Shown here piece by piece: positions 27,915 through 36,935 of a stretch of DNA of 64,000 nt (its first letter is position 1; every line of letters begins with the position of its first letter). A program made the position numbers and the translations under genes. The notes beneath the pieces were generated by a model that worked only from the letters and a program-made list of their open reading frames with translations, was not told the DNA's origin and searched no databases. The DNA comes from Polaribacter litorisediminis. Lineage in GTDB: Bacteria; Bacteroidota; Bacteroidia; Flavobacteriales; Flavobacteriaceae. The stretch is from positions 2,341,001 through 2,405,000 of the forward strand of contig NZ_CP082966.1 in the NCBI RefSeq assembly GCF_019968605.1, in the 5' to 3' direction.

Positions 27915-29237
27915 TCATTTATATTTTAACCATTTATACAAATCTTTGTACGTATTTTTTTTACCATACATTAAAATACCTACTCTGTAAATTTTAGCTG
28001 CTAACCAAACCATAAACACAAAAGTAACCACTAATAACGACATCGATAATACCAATTCATACCAAGAAACTCCAAAAGGAACTCTCATTAACATGACAAT
28101 TGGCGATGTTAAAGGAATGTGTGAAAACAGCACCGCTATAGAGCCATGAGGATCATTAATTACCGTTGCAAAACCTACATAAACCCCTAAAATTAAAGGC
28201 AACATAATGGGCAACATAAATTGTTGTGTATCTGTTTCGTTGTCTACTGCGGCACCGACTGCTGCAAAAAGTGAACTGTATAACATATATCCTCCTAAAA
28301 AGTAAAAGATAAATAAAACAAACATTTTTAAAATTGGTAGCCTTAAAATTTCTTGAACAATCAATTGCATTTTATCTCCTCCTGTAGCTTTTTTCGCCAC
28401 TTCTAACTGTTCTGCGGATAATTGTGATGTTTGCATCTCTGTCATATCAATTCCGAAAATAGAGGACGCTGCTGTAAAAATTATAAATAATAAAACTCCC
28501 CAAATTAGGAATTGTAAAAGTCCTGCAGAAGCATTTCCAATAATTTTACCCAACATTAATTGAAAAGGTTTTACAGAAGAAACAATAATTTCTACAATTC
28601 TACTTGTTTTTTCTTCAATAACACTTCGCATTACAGAAGACCCATAAATGATTACAAACATCATGAGCATGTATCCTGCAATTGCGCCAACCCCAATTTT
28701 TAAGCCATTGATTAATTTTGATGATTCTTCGCCAGAAAAATTAAACATTTTAATACTCGACTGAATTTTAGAGGCATTAATTTTATCGATATCAATGCCA
28801 AAATAATTCAATTTTTCATTTCTTAATTTTCGTTCAACTTTAGCCTCTAATGAATTAATGATTGACATTCCTGGAGATTCTTTGGAATAAAACTCAATAG
28901 ACTGTGCCAAGATTTCTAAACTATCTATTTTAGGAATGATTAAAGCGCCATAATAATCACCGTTTTCGACCTTTTTCTTTGTTTCTGCGATTCCTAAATT
29001 TGTAAAATCTTCGTATTGAATTGATTTTGTATCTTCAAAATCATCTTTTGAAAACAATGTTGAATTATCTACGTAAACAATTTTCTTTACTTTTTCGTCA
29101 TTCTTTTTCATTAAAAAAAAGACCAAAGCACCAACACCAACCATTAATAACGGACTTAAAAAAGTCATCATTATAAATGATTTATTACGAACTTTTGCAA
29201 TAAATTCTCGATAAATAATTAATTTTAACTTGCTCAT
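27915..29237 (-). CDS. ABC transporter permease, ABC-2/NatB type
   Basis: ATG 29237 (MSKLKLIIYREF) is preferred, as the family begins with this; a longer frame from 29285 overlaps the ATPase gene. The protein has about 440 residues. It has an N-terminal membrane helix, a large periplasmic domain of about 150 residues, then five to six helices (LMMFVIIYGSSVMRSVIEEK, FLIWGVLLFIIFTAAS and others). The EEKTSRIVEI stretch is characteristic of NatB-like permeases. With the ATPase upstream it forms an exporter, often of sodium or of a drug or lipid in this class; the substrate is not shown. Confidence 0.87.
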   Translation of the reverse strand: MSKLKLIIYREFIAKVRNKSFIMMTFLSPLLMVGVGALVFFLMKKNDEKVKKIVYVDNSTLFSKDDFEDTKSIQYEDFTNLGIAETKKKVENGDYYGALIIPKIDSLEILAQSIEFYSKESPGMSIINSLEAKVERKLRNEKLNYFGIDIDKINASKIQSSIKMFNFSGEESSKLINGLKIGVGAIAGYMLMMFVIIYGSSVMRSVIEEKTSRIVEIIVSSVKPFQLMLGKIIGNASAGLLQFLIWGVLLFIIFTAASSIFGIDMTEMQTSQLSAEQLEVAKKATGGDKMQLIVQEILRLPILKMFVLFIFYFLGGYMLYSSLFAAVGAAVDNETDTQQFMLPIMLPLILGVYVGFATVINDPHGSIAVLFSHIPLTSPIVMLMRVPFGVSWYELVLSMSLLVVTFVFMVWLAAKIYRVGILMYGKKNTYKDLYKWLKYK

Positions 29238-29241
29238 TTTC

Positions 29242-30171
29242 TTAACTGTTTTTATGTACGGCTTCAATGAATATATCGTTTGCACTTGGTATCAATTCTA
29301 GAAAATGTTGCACCTGTCCTCTACTCGTTAAAAAAGATAACAATTCGTTAGACGAATTAGCATCTTTTAATTTTACGTTTAAGGTTAATTCCTTTCCTAA
29401 TAATTTAAAATCTGCAGGTAAAACCTCAAAATTTTGTCTCAAAGAAGCTTCTACTTCTGCCGGGTTTTCTGTATGTAAACCCACTTGAAAGGTATTTGTT
29501 CTAAATTGCCTTTTAATTTCATTTAGTTTACCGTCCAAAATTTTATTTGATTTATCAATCAAAGCAATTTCATCGCACATTTCTTCCACGGATTCCATTC
29601 TATGCGTAGAAAAAATAATCGTTGCGCCTTCATCACGTAATTGTAAAATCTCTTTGGCAATTAATTGTGCATTTATAGGATCGAAACCAGAGAAAGGTTC
29701 ATCAAAAATTAACAGTTTAGGATTGTGCATTACCGTTACAATAAACTGCACTTTTTGCGCCATCCCTTTAGAAAGCTCCTCTATCTTTTTGCCCCACCAA
29801 GCCATAATGTCAAACTTCTCAAACCAATATTGGAGTCGTTTTTTAGCTTCTGTTTTGCTTAACCCTTTTAATTGTGCTAAATACAAAGCTTGCTCCCCTA
29901 CTTTCATAGATTTATACAAACCCCGCTCTTCTGGTAAATACCCAATATCTGCAGTATGTTTGGACGATAAAGGTTCTCCATCAATAAAAATAGTACCAGC
30001 ATCGGGCATGGTAATTTGATTTATGATTCTTATTAACGAAGTTTTCCCGGCCCCATTTGGCCCTAACAAACCATATACACTGCCTTTCGGTATGTGGATA
30101 GAAACATCATTTAAGGCTCTAAAATCGCCATAATTCTTTACGATATTATTGATTTCTAATAAATTACTCAT
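29242..30171 (-). CDS. ABC transporter ATP-binding protein, NatA type
   Basis: A 309-residue cytosolic ATPase. Walker A GPNGAGKTS, ABC signature LSKGMAQK, Walker B LLIFDEPFSGFDP and the H-loop STHRMES are all in order. A C-terminal region of about 90 residues follows as in NatA-like subunits. The stop lies 4 bases before the permease start. It powers the permease encoded next to it. It is the first gene of the minus-strand operon and is divergent from the MarR gene at 30344. Confidence 0.9.
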   Translation of the reverse strand: MSNLLEINNIVKNYGDFRALNDVSIHIPKGSVYGLLGPNGAGKTSLIRIINQITMPDAGTIFIDGEPLSSKHTADIGYLPEERGLYKSMKVGEQALYLAQLKGLSKTEAKKRLQYWFEKFDIMAWWGKKIEELSKGMAQKVQFIVTVMHNPKLLIFDEPFSGFDPINAQLIAKEILQLRDEGATIIFSTHRMESVEEMCDEIALIDKSNKILDGKLNEIKRQFRTNTFQVGLHTENPAEVEASLRQNFEVLPADFKLLGKELTLNVKLKDANSSNELLSFLTSRGQVQHFLELIPSANDIFIEAVHKNS

Positions 30172-30273
30172 TGATTTAAAGCTGTTTTAATAAAGTTAAA
30201 AGCAAGACAAACTTACATATTTTAATTAGTAGGATAAAGATAAAATTTGTTACAATATAATTTTCTGTTAAAA

Positions 30274-30320
30274 TTTACTATGCGTGCATAACTTTTTTCA
30301 CATTTACTATGCGTGCATAA
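30274..30320 (+). promoter_or_regulatory. Twin copies of a palindromic operator-like sequence
   Basis: TTTACTATGCGTGCATAA occurs exactly twice, at 30274-30291 and 30303-30320. Each contains the near-palindrome TATGC-GT-GCATA. The spacing of 29 bases puts both sites close to the same DNA face. They lie just before the MarR gene and its -7 box, where a repressor would block transcription. The likely ligand is the MarR protein itself. Confidence 0.7.
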
Positions 30321-30330
30321 TAAATTTTTA

Positions 30331-30338
30331 TATATTTG
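30331..30338 (+). promoter_or_regulatory. -7 box TATATTTG of the MarR/fad operon
   Basis: TATATTTG fits TANNTTTG and lies 5 bases before ATG 30344. No TTG is found at the usual -33 position; that stretch is occupied by the second palindrome at 30303-30320. Confidence 0.45.
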
Positions 30339-30343
30339 GTGCC

Positions 30344-30799
30344 ATGGATAAAAATAAATCGATAGACCATCAATTACGTGCTACTTGGCAAGCCGTTGCA
30401 AAGATGTATAACGAACAGGCTACAAATTACAATAGCACGATGTCTATGGCTTTTGTTTTATTAACTATTGATAAAGAAAAAGGAACGCCTAGTACCGCGT
30501 TGGGCCCTTTAATGGGCATGGAACCCACTAGCCTTTCTCGAATTTTAAAATCAATGGAACAAAAAGGAGCTATTTCTAGAGAAAAAAATCCTGATGATGG
30601 TAGAAGTGTTATTATAAAATTAACAGATTATGGTTTAGAGATGCGCAAATTTTCCAAAAATCATGTCTATCAATTTAATAATGTTGTTAGAAAATATGTG
30701 TCTGAAGATGAATTAGAGTCCTTTTTTAAAGTGATGATCACAATCAATAAATTAATTGCGGATAAGAAAATTTTCGAGTCTGTAAACCAAGATAAATAA
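30344..30799 (+). CDS. MarR-family transcriptional regulator of the beta-oxidation operon
   Basis: ATG 30344 (MDKNKSIDHQLRATWQ) is preferred over the upstream start at 30284, which would run through the operator repeats. The protein has 151 residues. The winged helix-turn-helix of MarR proteins is visible: GPLMGMEPTSLSRILKSMEQKG as recognition part, then ISREKNPDDGRSVIIKLTDYG as the DDGR wing. Long helices on both sides form the dimer. It starts an operon with fatty acid oxidation genes; acyl-CoA-responsive MarR or TetR repressors are common for such operons. Ligand and sign of regulation are inferred. Confidence 0.85.
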   Translation: MDKNKSIDHQLRATWQAVAKMYNEQATNYNSTMSMAFVLLTIDKEKGTPSTALGPLMGMEPTSLSRILKSMEQKGAISREKNPDDGRSVIIKLTDYGLEMRKFSKNHVYQFNNVVRKYVSEDELESFFKVMITINKLIADKKIFESVNQDK

Positions 30800-30825
30800 G
30801 AAGTAGTAAATCAAATTATAAACAA

Positions 30826-33231
30826 ATGACAAGAAGAATTAAAAAAGTAGCAATTATAGGATCGGGTATTATGGGTTCTGGTATTGCATGTCACTTTGCA
30901 AATATTGGTGTTGAAGTTCTTTTATTGGATATTGTTCCAAGAGAATTAAATGACAAAGAAAAAGCCAAAGGATTGACACTAGAGGACAAAGTAGTTCGAA
31001 ATCGTTTAGTTAATGATGCTTTAGCAGCCTCTTTAAACTCTAAGCCGTCTCCTATTTATAGTAAGGAATTTGCCAATAGAATTACTACTGGTAATATGGA
31101 TGATGATTTGCATTTAATTAAAAATGTAGATTGGATTATGGAAGTTGTCGTGGAGCGTTTAGATATTAAGCAACAAGTATTTGAAAAAATCGAAAAACAC
31201 AGAACGCCAGGAACTCTAATTACTTCGAATACTTCAGGAATTCCAATCAAATTTATGAATAAAGGAAGAAGTGAAGATTTCCAAAAGCACTTCGCGGTAA
31301 CACACTTCTTTAATCCACCAAGATATTTAAAACTTTTTGAAGTGGTTCCAGGACCAAACTGTACACAAGACGTCACAGATTTCTTAATGATGTATGGTGA
31401 TAAATTTTTAGGTAAAACAGCTGTTTTAGCGAAAGATACTCCTGCTTTTATTGGCAATAGAATCGGAATTTTTGGAATCATGAGTTTATTTCATGTTGTT
31501 AAAGAAATGGGATTAACGATTGAAGAAGTTGATAAGTTAACAGGTCCAGTTATTGGCCGTCCAAAATCTGCAACCTTTAGAACCATTGATGTTGTTGGTT
31601 TAGATACACTTGTGCATACTGCCAATGGTGTAAAAGACAATTGTCCTGAAGATGAAATGAGAGATCAATTTGTAATTCCAGATTTTGTAAACCATATGAT
31701 GGAAAACAACATGTTAGGTAGCAAAACCAAACAAGGTTTTTACAAAATGACCAAAGATGCTAAAGGAAATAAAAATATTCTTTCTTTAGATTTGAATACG
31801 CTAGAATATAGAGAAAAGAAATCAGCAAAATTTGCAACTTTAGAACTTACGAAAACGATTGATAATGTTGTTGATCGATTTAAAGTTTTAGTCTCTGGCA
31901 AAGATAAAGCTGGTGAATTTTATAGAAAGTCATTTGCAGCAATGTTTGCGTATGTTCAAAACAGAATTCCAGAAATTTCTGACGAATTGTACAGAATTGA
32001 TGATGGTTTAAGAGCTGGTTTTGGTTGGGAACATGGACCTTTTCAAATTTGGGATGCCATAGGTGTTGCCAAAGGAGTAGAAATGATGAAAGCAGAAGGT
32101 CATGAAATCAATACATGGGTAACAGAAATGCTAGAAAATGGAGAAACTTCTTTTTATTCTGTAAAAGAAGGCGCGACTTATTATTACGACATTCCTGCAA
32201 AAAAGCAAGTTAAAAAACCAGGTCAAGATTCATTTATCATCTTAGACAATATCAGAAAATCAAACGAAGTTTGGAAAAATTCTGGTGCCGTAATTGAAGA
32301 TTTAGGTGATGGAATTTTAAACTTAGAATTCCAATCTAAAATGAATACTATTGGTGGTGATGTTTTAGCAGCAATTAACAAAGCAATTGATTTAGCTGAA
32401 AAGAATTATCAAGGATTGGTTGTTGGTAATCAAGCAGCAAACTTTTCTGTGGGCGCCAATATCGGAATGATTTTTATGATGGCGGCAGAACAAGAATATG
32501 ATGAGTTAAATATGGCAATCAAATATTTTCAAGATACCATGATGCGCATGCGTTATTCATCAATCCCAACGATTTCTGCTCCTCATGGAATGGCATTAGG
32601 TGGCGGCTGTGAAATTTCTTTACATGCAGATAAAGTAGTTGCTGCTGCAGAAACTTACATGGGATTAGTAGAATTTGGAGTCGGTGTAATTCCAGGTGGT
32701 GGTGGTTCTAAAGAAATGGCTTTAAGAGCATCCGATTTATTTCATAAAGGCGATGTTCAACTCAATGTTTTACAAGAACATTTCCTAACTATTGGTATGG
32801 CAAAAGTAGCAACTTCTGCCTATGAAGCATTCGATTTAGGTTTATTACAAAAAGGAAAAGATGTCGTTGTTGTAAACAAAGACCGTCAAATTGCGCAAGC
32901 AAAAAAGCATGCTCTTTTAATGGCAGAAGCAGGTTACACGCAACCTTTTAAACGAAATGATGTCTTAGTTTTAGGAAAGCAAGCTTTAGGAATGTTTTTA
33001 GTAGGAACAGATGCCATGGAAGATAGTAAATATATTTCTGCTCACGATCAAAAAATAGCGAACAAATTAGCCTATGTGATGGCAGGAGGAGATTTATCAG
33101 AACCTACAAAAGTTTCTGAACAATATCTTTTAGATCTTGAAAGAGAAGCTTTTTTAAGTTTATGTTCAGAACGTAAAACTTTAGAAAGAATTCAGCACAT
33201 GTTAAAAACAGGAAAACCATTACGCAATTAA
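30826..33231 (+). CDS. 3-hydroxyacyl-CoA dehydrogenase / enoyl-CoA hydratase
   Basis: An 801-residue bifunctional enzyme. An N-terminal NAD-binding domain (VAIIGSGIMGSGIACHFA) and the 3-hydroxyacyl-CoA dehydrogenase domains come first (HFFNPPRYLKLFEVV carries the active His). A crotonase-type domain is at about 490-700 (GNQAANFSVGANIGM and PHGMALGGGCEISLHAD, the oxyanion Gly motifs). The order dehydrogenase then hydratase is that of FadN-type proteins, opposite to E. coli FadB. It catalyses hydration and oxidation in beta-oxidation. Operon: 26 bases after MarR. Confidence 0.92.
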   Translation: MTRRIKKVAIIGSGIMGSGIACHFANIGVEVLLLDIVPRELNDKEKAKGLTLEDKVVRNRLVNDALAASLNSKPSPIYSKEFANRITTGNMDDDLHLIKNVDWIMEVVVERLDIKQQVFEKIEKHRTPGTLITSNTSGIPIKFMNKGRSEDFQKHFAVTHFFNPPRYLKLFEVVPGPNCTQDVTDFLMMYGDKFLGKTAVLAKDTPAFIGNRIGIFGIMSLFHVVKEMGLTIEEVDKLTGPVIGRPKSATFRTIDVVGLDTLVHTANGVKDNCPEDEMRDQFVIPDFVNHMMENNMLGSKTKQGFYKMTKDAKGNKNILSLDLNTLEYREKKSAKFATLELTKTIDNVVDRFKVLVSGKDKAGEFYRKSFAAMFAYVQNRIPEISDELYRIDDGLRAGFGWEHGPFQIWDAIGVAKGVEMMKAEGHEINTWVTEMLENGETSFYSVKEGATYYYDIPAKKQVKKPGQDSFIILDNIRKSNEVWKNSGAVIEDLGDGILNLEFQSKMNTIGGDVLAAINKAIDLAEKNYQGLVVGNQAANFSVGANIGMIFMMAAEQEYDELNMAIKYFQDTMMRMRYSSIPTISAPHGMALGGGCEISLHADKVVAAAETYMGLVEFGVGVIPGGGGSKEMALRASDLFHKGDVQLNVLQEHFLTIGMAKVATSAYEAFDLGLLQKGKDVVVVNKDRQIAQAKKHALLMAEAGYTQPFKRNDVLVLGKQALGMFLVGTDAMEDSKYISAHDQKIANKLAYVMAGGDLSEPTKVSEQYLLDLEREAFLSLCSERKTLERIQHMLKTGKPLRN

Positions 33232-33234
33232 AAT

Positions 33235-33342
33235 CCCATCCCAACCTTCCCAAAGGGAAGGAGACAGGATGTTAAAAATATAGAAATAAATTAAAATATA
33301 TCTTCAACAGTTCACTTTCCTTTGGAAAGGGTTTGGGATAGG
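33235..33342. repeat. Inverted repeat in the fad operon spacer
   Basis: TCCCAACCTTCCC at the left and the related CTATCCCAAACCCTTTCC (minus-strand reading) at the right form an imperfect long hairpin with internal small palindromes (TTCCCAAAGGGAA, TTCCTTTGGAA). It resembles dispersed intergenic palindromes of Flavobacteria. It may tune relative expression of the genes around it. Confidence 0.5.
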
Positions 33343-33355
33343 AAAACTAAATATT

Positions 33356-34546
33356 ATGAAAACAGCATATATAGTAAAAGCATATAGAACAGCAGTTGGT
33401 AAAGCACCAAAAGGATTGTTCAGATTTAAAAGAGCCGATGAATTGGCAGCAGAAACGATTCAGTACATGATGAAGGAGTTGCCAGATTTTGACAAAAAAA
33501 GAATTGACGATGTCATTGTAGGTAACGCAATGCCTGAAGGCTCTCAAGGATTAAATATGGCAAGATTAATCTCTTTAATGGGGTTAGACATTGTTGATGT
33601 TCCTGGGGTAACTGTCAATCGTTTTTGTTCCTCTGGACTGGAAACAATCGGAATGGCCGTTGCAAAAATTCAATCCGGAATGGCAGATTGTATTATTGCT
33701 GGTGGTGCAGAAAGTATGAGTTCTGTTCCGATGACAGGTTTTAAACCAGAGTTAAATTATGACACTGTTGCCTCTGGTCATGAAGAATATTATTGGGGCA
33801 TGGGAAATACGGCTGAAGCTGTTGCCAATGAATTTAAAATTTCTAGAGCAGATCAAGACGAGTTTGCTTTACATTCTCATTTAAAAGCTTTAAAAGCTCA
33901 AGAAGAAGGTCGTTTTCAATCTCAAATTGTGCCTATTCATGTAGAACAAACCTATGTGGATGCCCATGGTAAAAAAGCAAAAAAATCGTATACTGTAAGT
34001 AAAGATGAAGGTCCACGTCAAGGATCTAATCTAGCAGGTTTATCAAGATTACGTCCTGTTTTTGCTGCAAACGGAAGTGTAACCGCTGGTAACTCATCTC
34101 AAATGAGTGATGGTGCCGCTTTTGTGATGGTAATGGGAGAAGATATGGTGAAAGAATTAAATCTTGAACCTATTGCAAGAATGGTTAGTTATGCGGCTGC
34201 AGGTGTGCCACCAAGAATTATGGGAATTGGCCCGGTTGCTGCAATTCCAAAGGCTTTAAAACAAGCTGGCTTGCAACAAAATGATGTAAATCTTATTGAA
34301 TTAAATGAAGCTTTTGCTTCTCAGTCATTAGCCGTAATTCGCGAATTAGGTTTAAATCCAGATATCATCAACGTAAATGGTGGTGCCATTGCTTTAGGAC
34401 ATCCTTTAGGTTGTACAGGAGCAAAATTATCGGTGCAATTATTTGATGAAATGCGCAAACGTGAAATGAAAAATAAATACGGAATGGTAACTATGTGTGT
34501 TGGAACAGGACAAGGTGCAGCAGGTATTTTTGAGTTTTTAAACTAA
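33356..34546 (+). CDS. Acetyl-CoA acyltransferase (3-ketoacyl-CoA thiolase)
   Basis: A 396-residue thiolase. The nucleophilic Cys is in [12 protein letters not shown] (about residue 90). The His motif is [15 protein letters not shown] and the second active Cys is in [10 protein letters not shown] near the C terminus. It cleaves 3-ketoacyl-CoA to acetyl-CoA in the last step of beta-oxidation. It follows the hydratase/dehydrogenase gene after a 124-base spacer with an inverted repeat. The length is normal. Confidence 0.94.
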   Translation: MKTAYIVKAYRTAVGKAPKGLFRFKRADELAAETIQYMMKELPDFDKKRIDDVIVGNAMPEGSQGLNMARLISLMGLDIVDVPGVTVNRFCSSGLETIGMAVAKIQSGMADCIIAGGAESMSSVPMTGFKPELNYDTVASGHEEYYWGMGNTAEAVANEFKISRADQDEFALHSHLKALKAQEEGRFQSQIVPIHVEQTYVDAHGKKAKKSYTVSKDEGPRQGSNLAGLSRLRPVFAANGSVTAGNSSQMSDGAAFVMVMGEDMVKELNLEPIARMVSYAAAGVPPRIMGIGPVAAIPKALKQAGLQQNDVNLIELNEAFASQSLAVIRELGLNPDIINVNGGAIALGHPLGCTGAKLSVQLFDEMRKREMKNKYGMVTMCVGTGQGAAGIFEFLN

Positions 34547-34584
34547 AAAAAGAAGTAAGAAAAAAGAGGAAAGAAAATAGATAA

Positions 34585-34947
34585 ATGTGCGCTAAACAAA
34601 GACATAATTATAAAAATTTGAAAATTTGGAAACTCGGTTTAGAGATTACAAATGATGTTTCTGATATTTTATTAAAATTTCCAAAACACGAAAGATATGA
34701 TTTGAGTTCACAAATAAGTAGATGCTCTGTTTCAATGCCAAGTAATATCGCAGAAGGTTCTTCAAGAACAGATAAATATTTTAGCCCCTTTCTTGATATA
34801 TCATTAGGTTCTTCTTTCGAACTAGGAACACAATTATTAGTCGCAAATCATAGAAATTATACAAATAACGAAAATTTGAAAAAATTTGAAGAAAAAATAG
34901 AAGAGTTCCAAAGGATGACAATGGGATTTCAAAATAGCCTCAATTAA
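34585..34947 (+). CDS. Four-helix bundle protein of the S23 (23S rRNA intervening sequence) family
   Basis: A 120-residue protein. Motifs KNLKIWKLGLEI, YDLSSQISRCSVSMPSNIAEGS and a final helix LKKFEEKIEEFQRMTMGF match the S23 / four-helix bundle family first found in rRNA intervening sequences. Members form pentameric bundles; the function is unsettled. It has no signal peptide. It lies inside the fad operon between thiolase and acyl-CoA dehydrogenase with gaps of about 40 bases, and seems to be an inserted cassette rather than a metabolic gene. Confidence 0.85.
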   Translation: MCAKQRHNYKNLKIWKLGLEITNDVSDILLKFPKHERYDLSSQISRCSVSMPSNIAEGSSRTDKYFSPFLDISLGSSFELGTQLLVANHRNYTNNENLKKFEEKIEEFQRMTMGFQNSLN

Positions 34948-34988
34948 GGTCTATTTTCTATTTTCTTTCTTCTTTAATCTACAATTAA

Positions 34989-36797
34989 ATGGAAACAACA
35001 GAAAAACAATTATTAAGAGGCGGTCAATTTCTTGTTAAAGAAACCAAATGTGAAGATATTTTTACTCCTGAAGATTTTTCAGAAGAGCAAATAATGATGA
35101 AAGAGGCTGTAAAGGAATTTACAGAACGTGAAATTATTGCACACAGAGATCGGTTTGAAGCAAAAGATTATGCGCTAACCGAAGAAGTAATGAAAAAAGC
35201 TGGTGAACTTGGCTTTTTAGGGGTTGCCGTTCCGGAAGAATATGGAGGAATGGGAATGGGTTTTGTTTCTACAATGATTACTTGTGAGTATATTTCAAGT
35301 GGAAATGGTTCCTTAAGTACAGCTTTTGGTGCGCACACCGGAATTGGTACAATGCCAATTACCCTATATGGTACAGAAGCGCAAAAACAAAAATATGTTC
35401 CTAAATTAGCTTCTGGCGAATGGATGGGAGCGTACTGTTTAACAGAGCCTGGTGCTGGTTCTGATGCAAATTCAGGAAAAACTACCGCTGAACTTTCTGA
35501 AGATGGAACATCTTATAAAATCAACGGTCAAAAAATGTGGATCTCTAATGCAGGTTTCTGTAATGTGATGATTGTTTTTGCACGTATTGAAAATGATAAA
35601 AATATTACAGGATTCATCGTTGAATATGATGCCGAAAATTCTAACGGAATTACTTTAGGCGAAGAAGAGCATAAATTAGGAATTCGTGCAAGTTCTACAC
35701 GCCAAGTATTTTTTAATGACACCATAGTTTCTGCAGATAATATGTTGTCTATAAGAGGTGGTGGATTTAAAATTGCTGTAAATGCATTGAATGTGGGGCG
35801 TATTAAATTAGCAGCAGCATGTTTAGATTCTCAAAGAAGAATTTTAACAACTGCGCTACAATATGCAACAGAGCGTAAACAATTTAAAACACCTATTGCA
35901 GATTTTGGTGCTATTAAAGCAAAGTTAGCTGAAATGGCAACGAACACCTATGCAGGCGAATCTGCAAGTTATAGAGCTGCGAAAGATATTGAAGATAGAA
36001 TAGAAATGAGAATGGCAAATGGAAATTCTCACCAAGAAGCAGAACTAAAAGGTGTAGAAGAATATGCCATTGAGTGTTCTATCTTAAAAGTAACTGTTTC
36101 TGAAGATGTACAAGCTTGTGCAGATGAAGGAATCCAAATTTTTGGTGGAATGGGCTTTTCTGAAGAAACACCTATGGAAGCTGCTTGGAGAGACGCTAGA
36201 ATTGCCCGTATTTATGAAGGAACCAACGAAATTAACAGAATGCTTTCTGTAGGTATGTTAATTAAAAAAGCCATGAAAGGGCATGTTGATTTATTAGGAC
36301 CTGCAACAGAAGTTGGAAATGAGTTGTTAGGAATCCCTTCTTTTGATACTCCAGACTACTCAGAATTATTTGCAGAAGAAAAAGAGATGATTGCCAAAAT
36401 GAAAAAAGTTTTCTTAATGGTAGCTGGATCTGCAATTCAAAAATATGGTCCAGATTTAGAAGAACACCAACAATTACTTTTGGCTGCTGCTAACATTTTA
36501 AATGAAGTATATATGGCGGAATCTACTTTATTACGAGCAGAGAAAAATGCAAAACGTTTTGGAGAAGATGCGCAAGAAGGACAAATTGCCATGGCAAGAT
36601 TGTACCTATATAATGCGGTAGAAATTATTTCTAAAAACGGAAGAGAAGGTATTATTTCTTTTGCTGAGGGCGATGAGCAACGTATGTTATTAATGGGATT
36701 AAAGCGTTTTACAAAATACGCCAACTACCCGAATGTTGTTGCGTTACGTAATTTAATTGCAGAAAAATTAAAAGCTGAAAACAAATATTGCTTTTAA
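34989..36797 (+). CDS. Acyl-CoA dehydrogenase
   Basis: A 602-residue flavoenzyme. The N-terminal helical domain, middle beta domain (AYCLTEPGAGSDAN, KMWISNAGF) and C-terminal domain (AALNVGRI-type helix and YEGTNEINRMLSVG) match the family. The catalytic base region is in YEGTNEIN. About 150 extra C-terminal residues form a helical extension, as in very-long-chain acyl-CoA dehydrogenases. It carries out the first oxidation of beta-oxidation. It ends the operon and is followed by a terminator at 36856-36890. Confidence 0.93.
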   Translation: METTEKQLLRGGQFLVKETKCEDIFTPEDFSEEQIMMKEAVKEFTEREIIAHRDRFEAKDYALTEEVMKKAGELGFLGVAVPEEYGGMGMGFVSTMITCEYISSGNGSLSTAFGAHTGIGTMPITLYGTEAQKQKYVPKLASGEWMGAYCLTEPGAGSDANSGKTTAELSEDGTSYKINGQKMWISNAGFCNVMIVFARIENDKNITGFIVEYDAENSNGITLGEEEHKLGIRASSTRQVFFNDTIVSADNMLSIRGGGFKIAVNALNVGRIKLAAACLDSQRRILTTALQYATERKQFKTPIADFGAIKAKLAEMATNTYAGESASYRAAKDIEDRIEMRMANGNSHQEAELKGVEEYAIECSILKVTVSEDVQACADEGIQIFGGMGFSEETPMEAAWRDARIARIYEGTNEINRMLSVGMLIKKAMKGHVDLLGPATEVGNELLGIPSFDTPDYSELFAEEKEMIAKMKKVFLMVAGSAIQKYGPDLEEHQQLLLAAANILNEVYMAESTLLRAEKNAKRFGEDAQEGQIAMARLYLYNAVEIISKNGREGIISFAEGDEQRMLLMGLKRFTKYANYPNVVALRNLIAEKLKAENKYCF

Positions 36798-36855
36798 AAA
36801 GAATCCCTAAAAAAATTAAAAACTTTTTAAAGTATTAAATTTTAGATGCTTATAA

Positions 36856-36890
36856 TAAAAAAGGCCATTGATTACAATGGTCTTTTTTAT
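36856..36890 (+). terminator. fad operon terminator overlapping a downstream promoter
   Basis: Arms GGCCATTG / CAATGGTC with a short loop and a T run at 36881-36888. The TTG at 36868-36870 inside the hairpin is also 20 bases before TATCTTTG at 36891-36898, a promoter for the peptidase gene. Confidence 0.7.
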
Positions 36891-36898
36891 TATCTTTG
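36868..36898 (+). promoter_or_regulatory. Promoter TTG-N20-TATCTTTG
   Basis: TTG at 36868-36870 and TATCTTTG at 36891-36898 fit the Bacteroidota consensus. The gene starts at 36936, leaving a short leader. The -33 part lies within the preceding terminator stem. Confidence 0.55.
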
Positions 36899-36935
36899 TA
36901 TAAATTCCCTGATTTACATTAAAAATAAAAATGCA

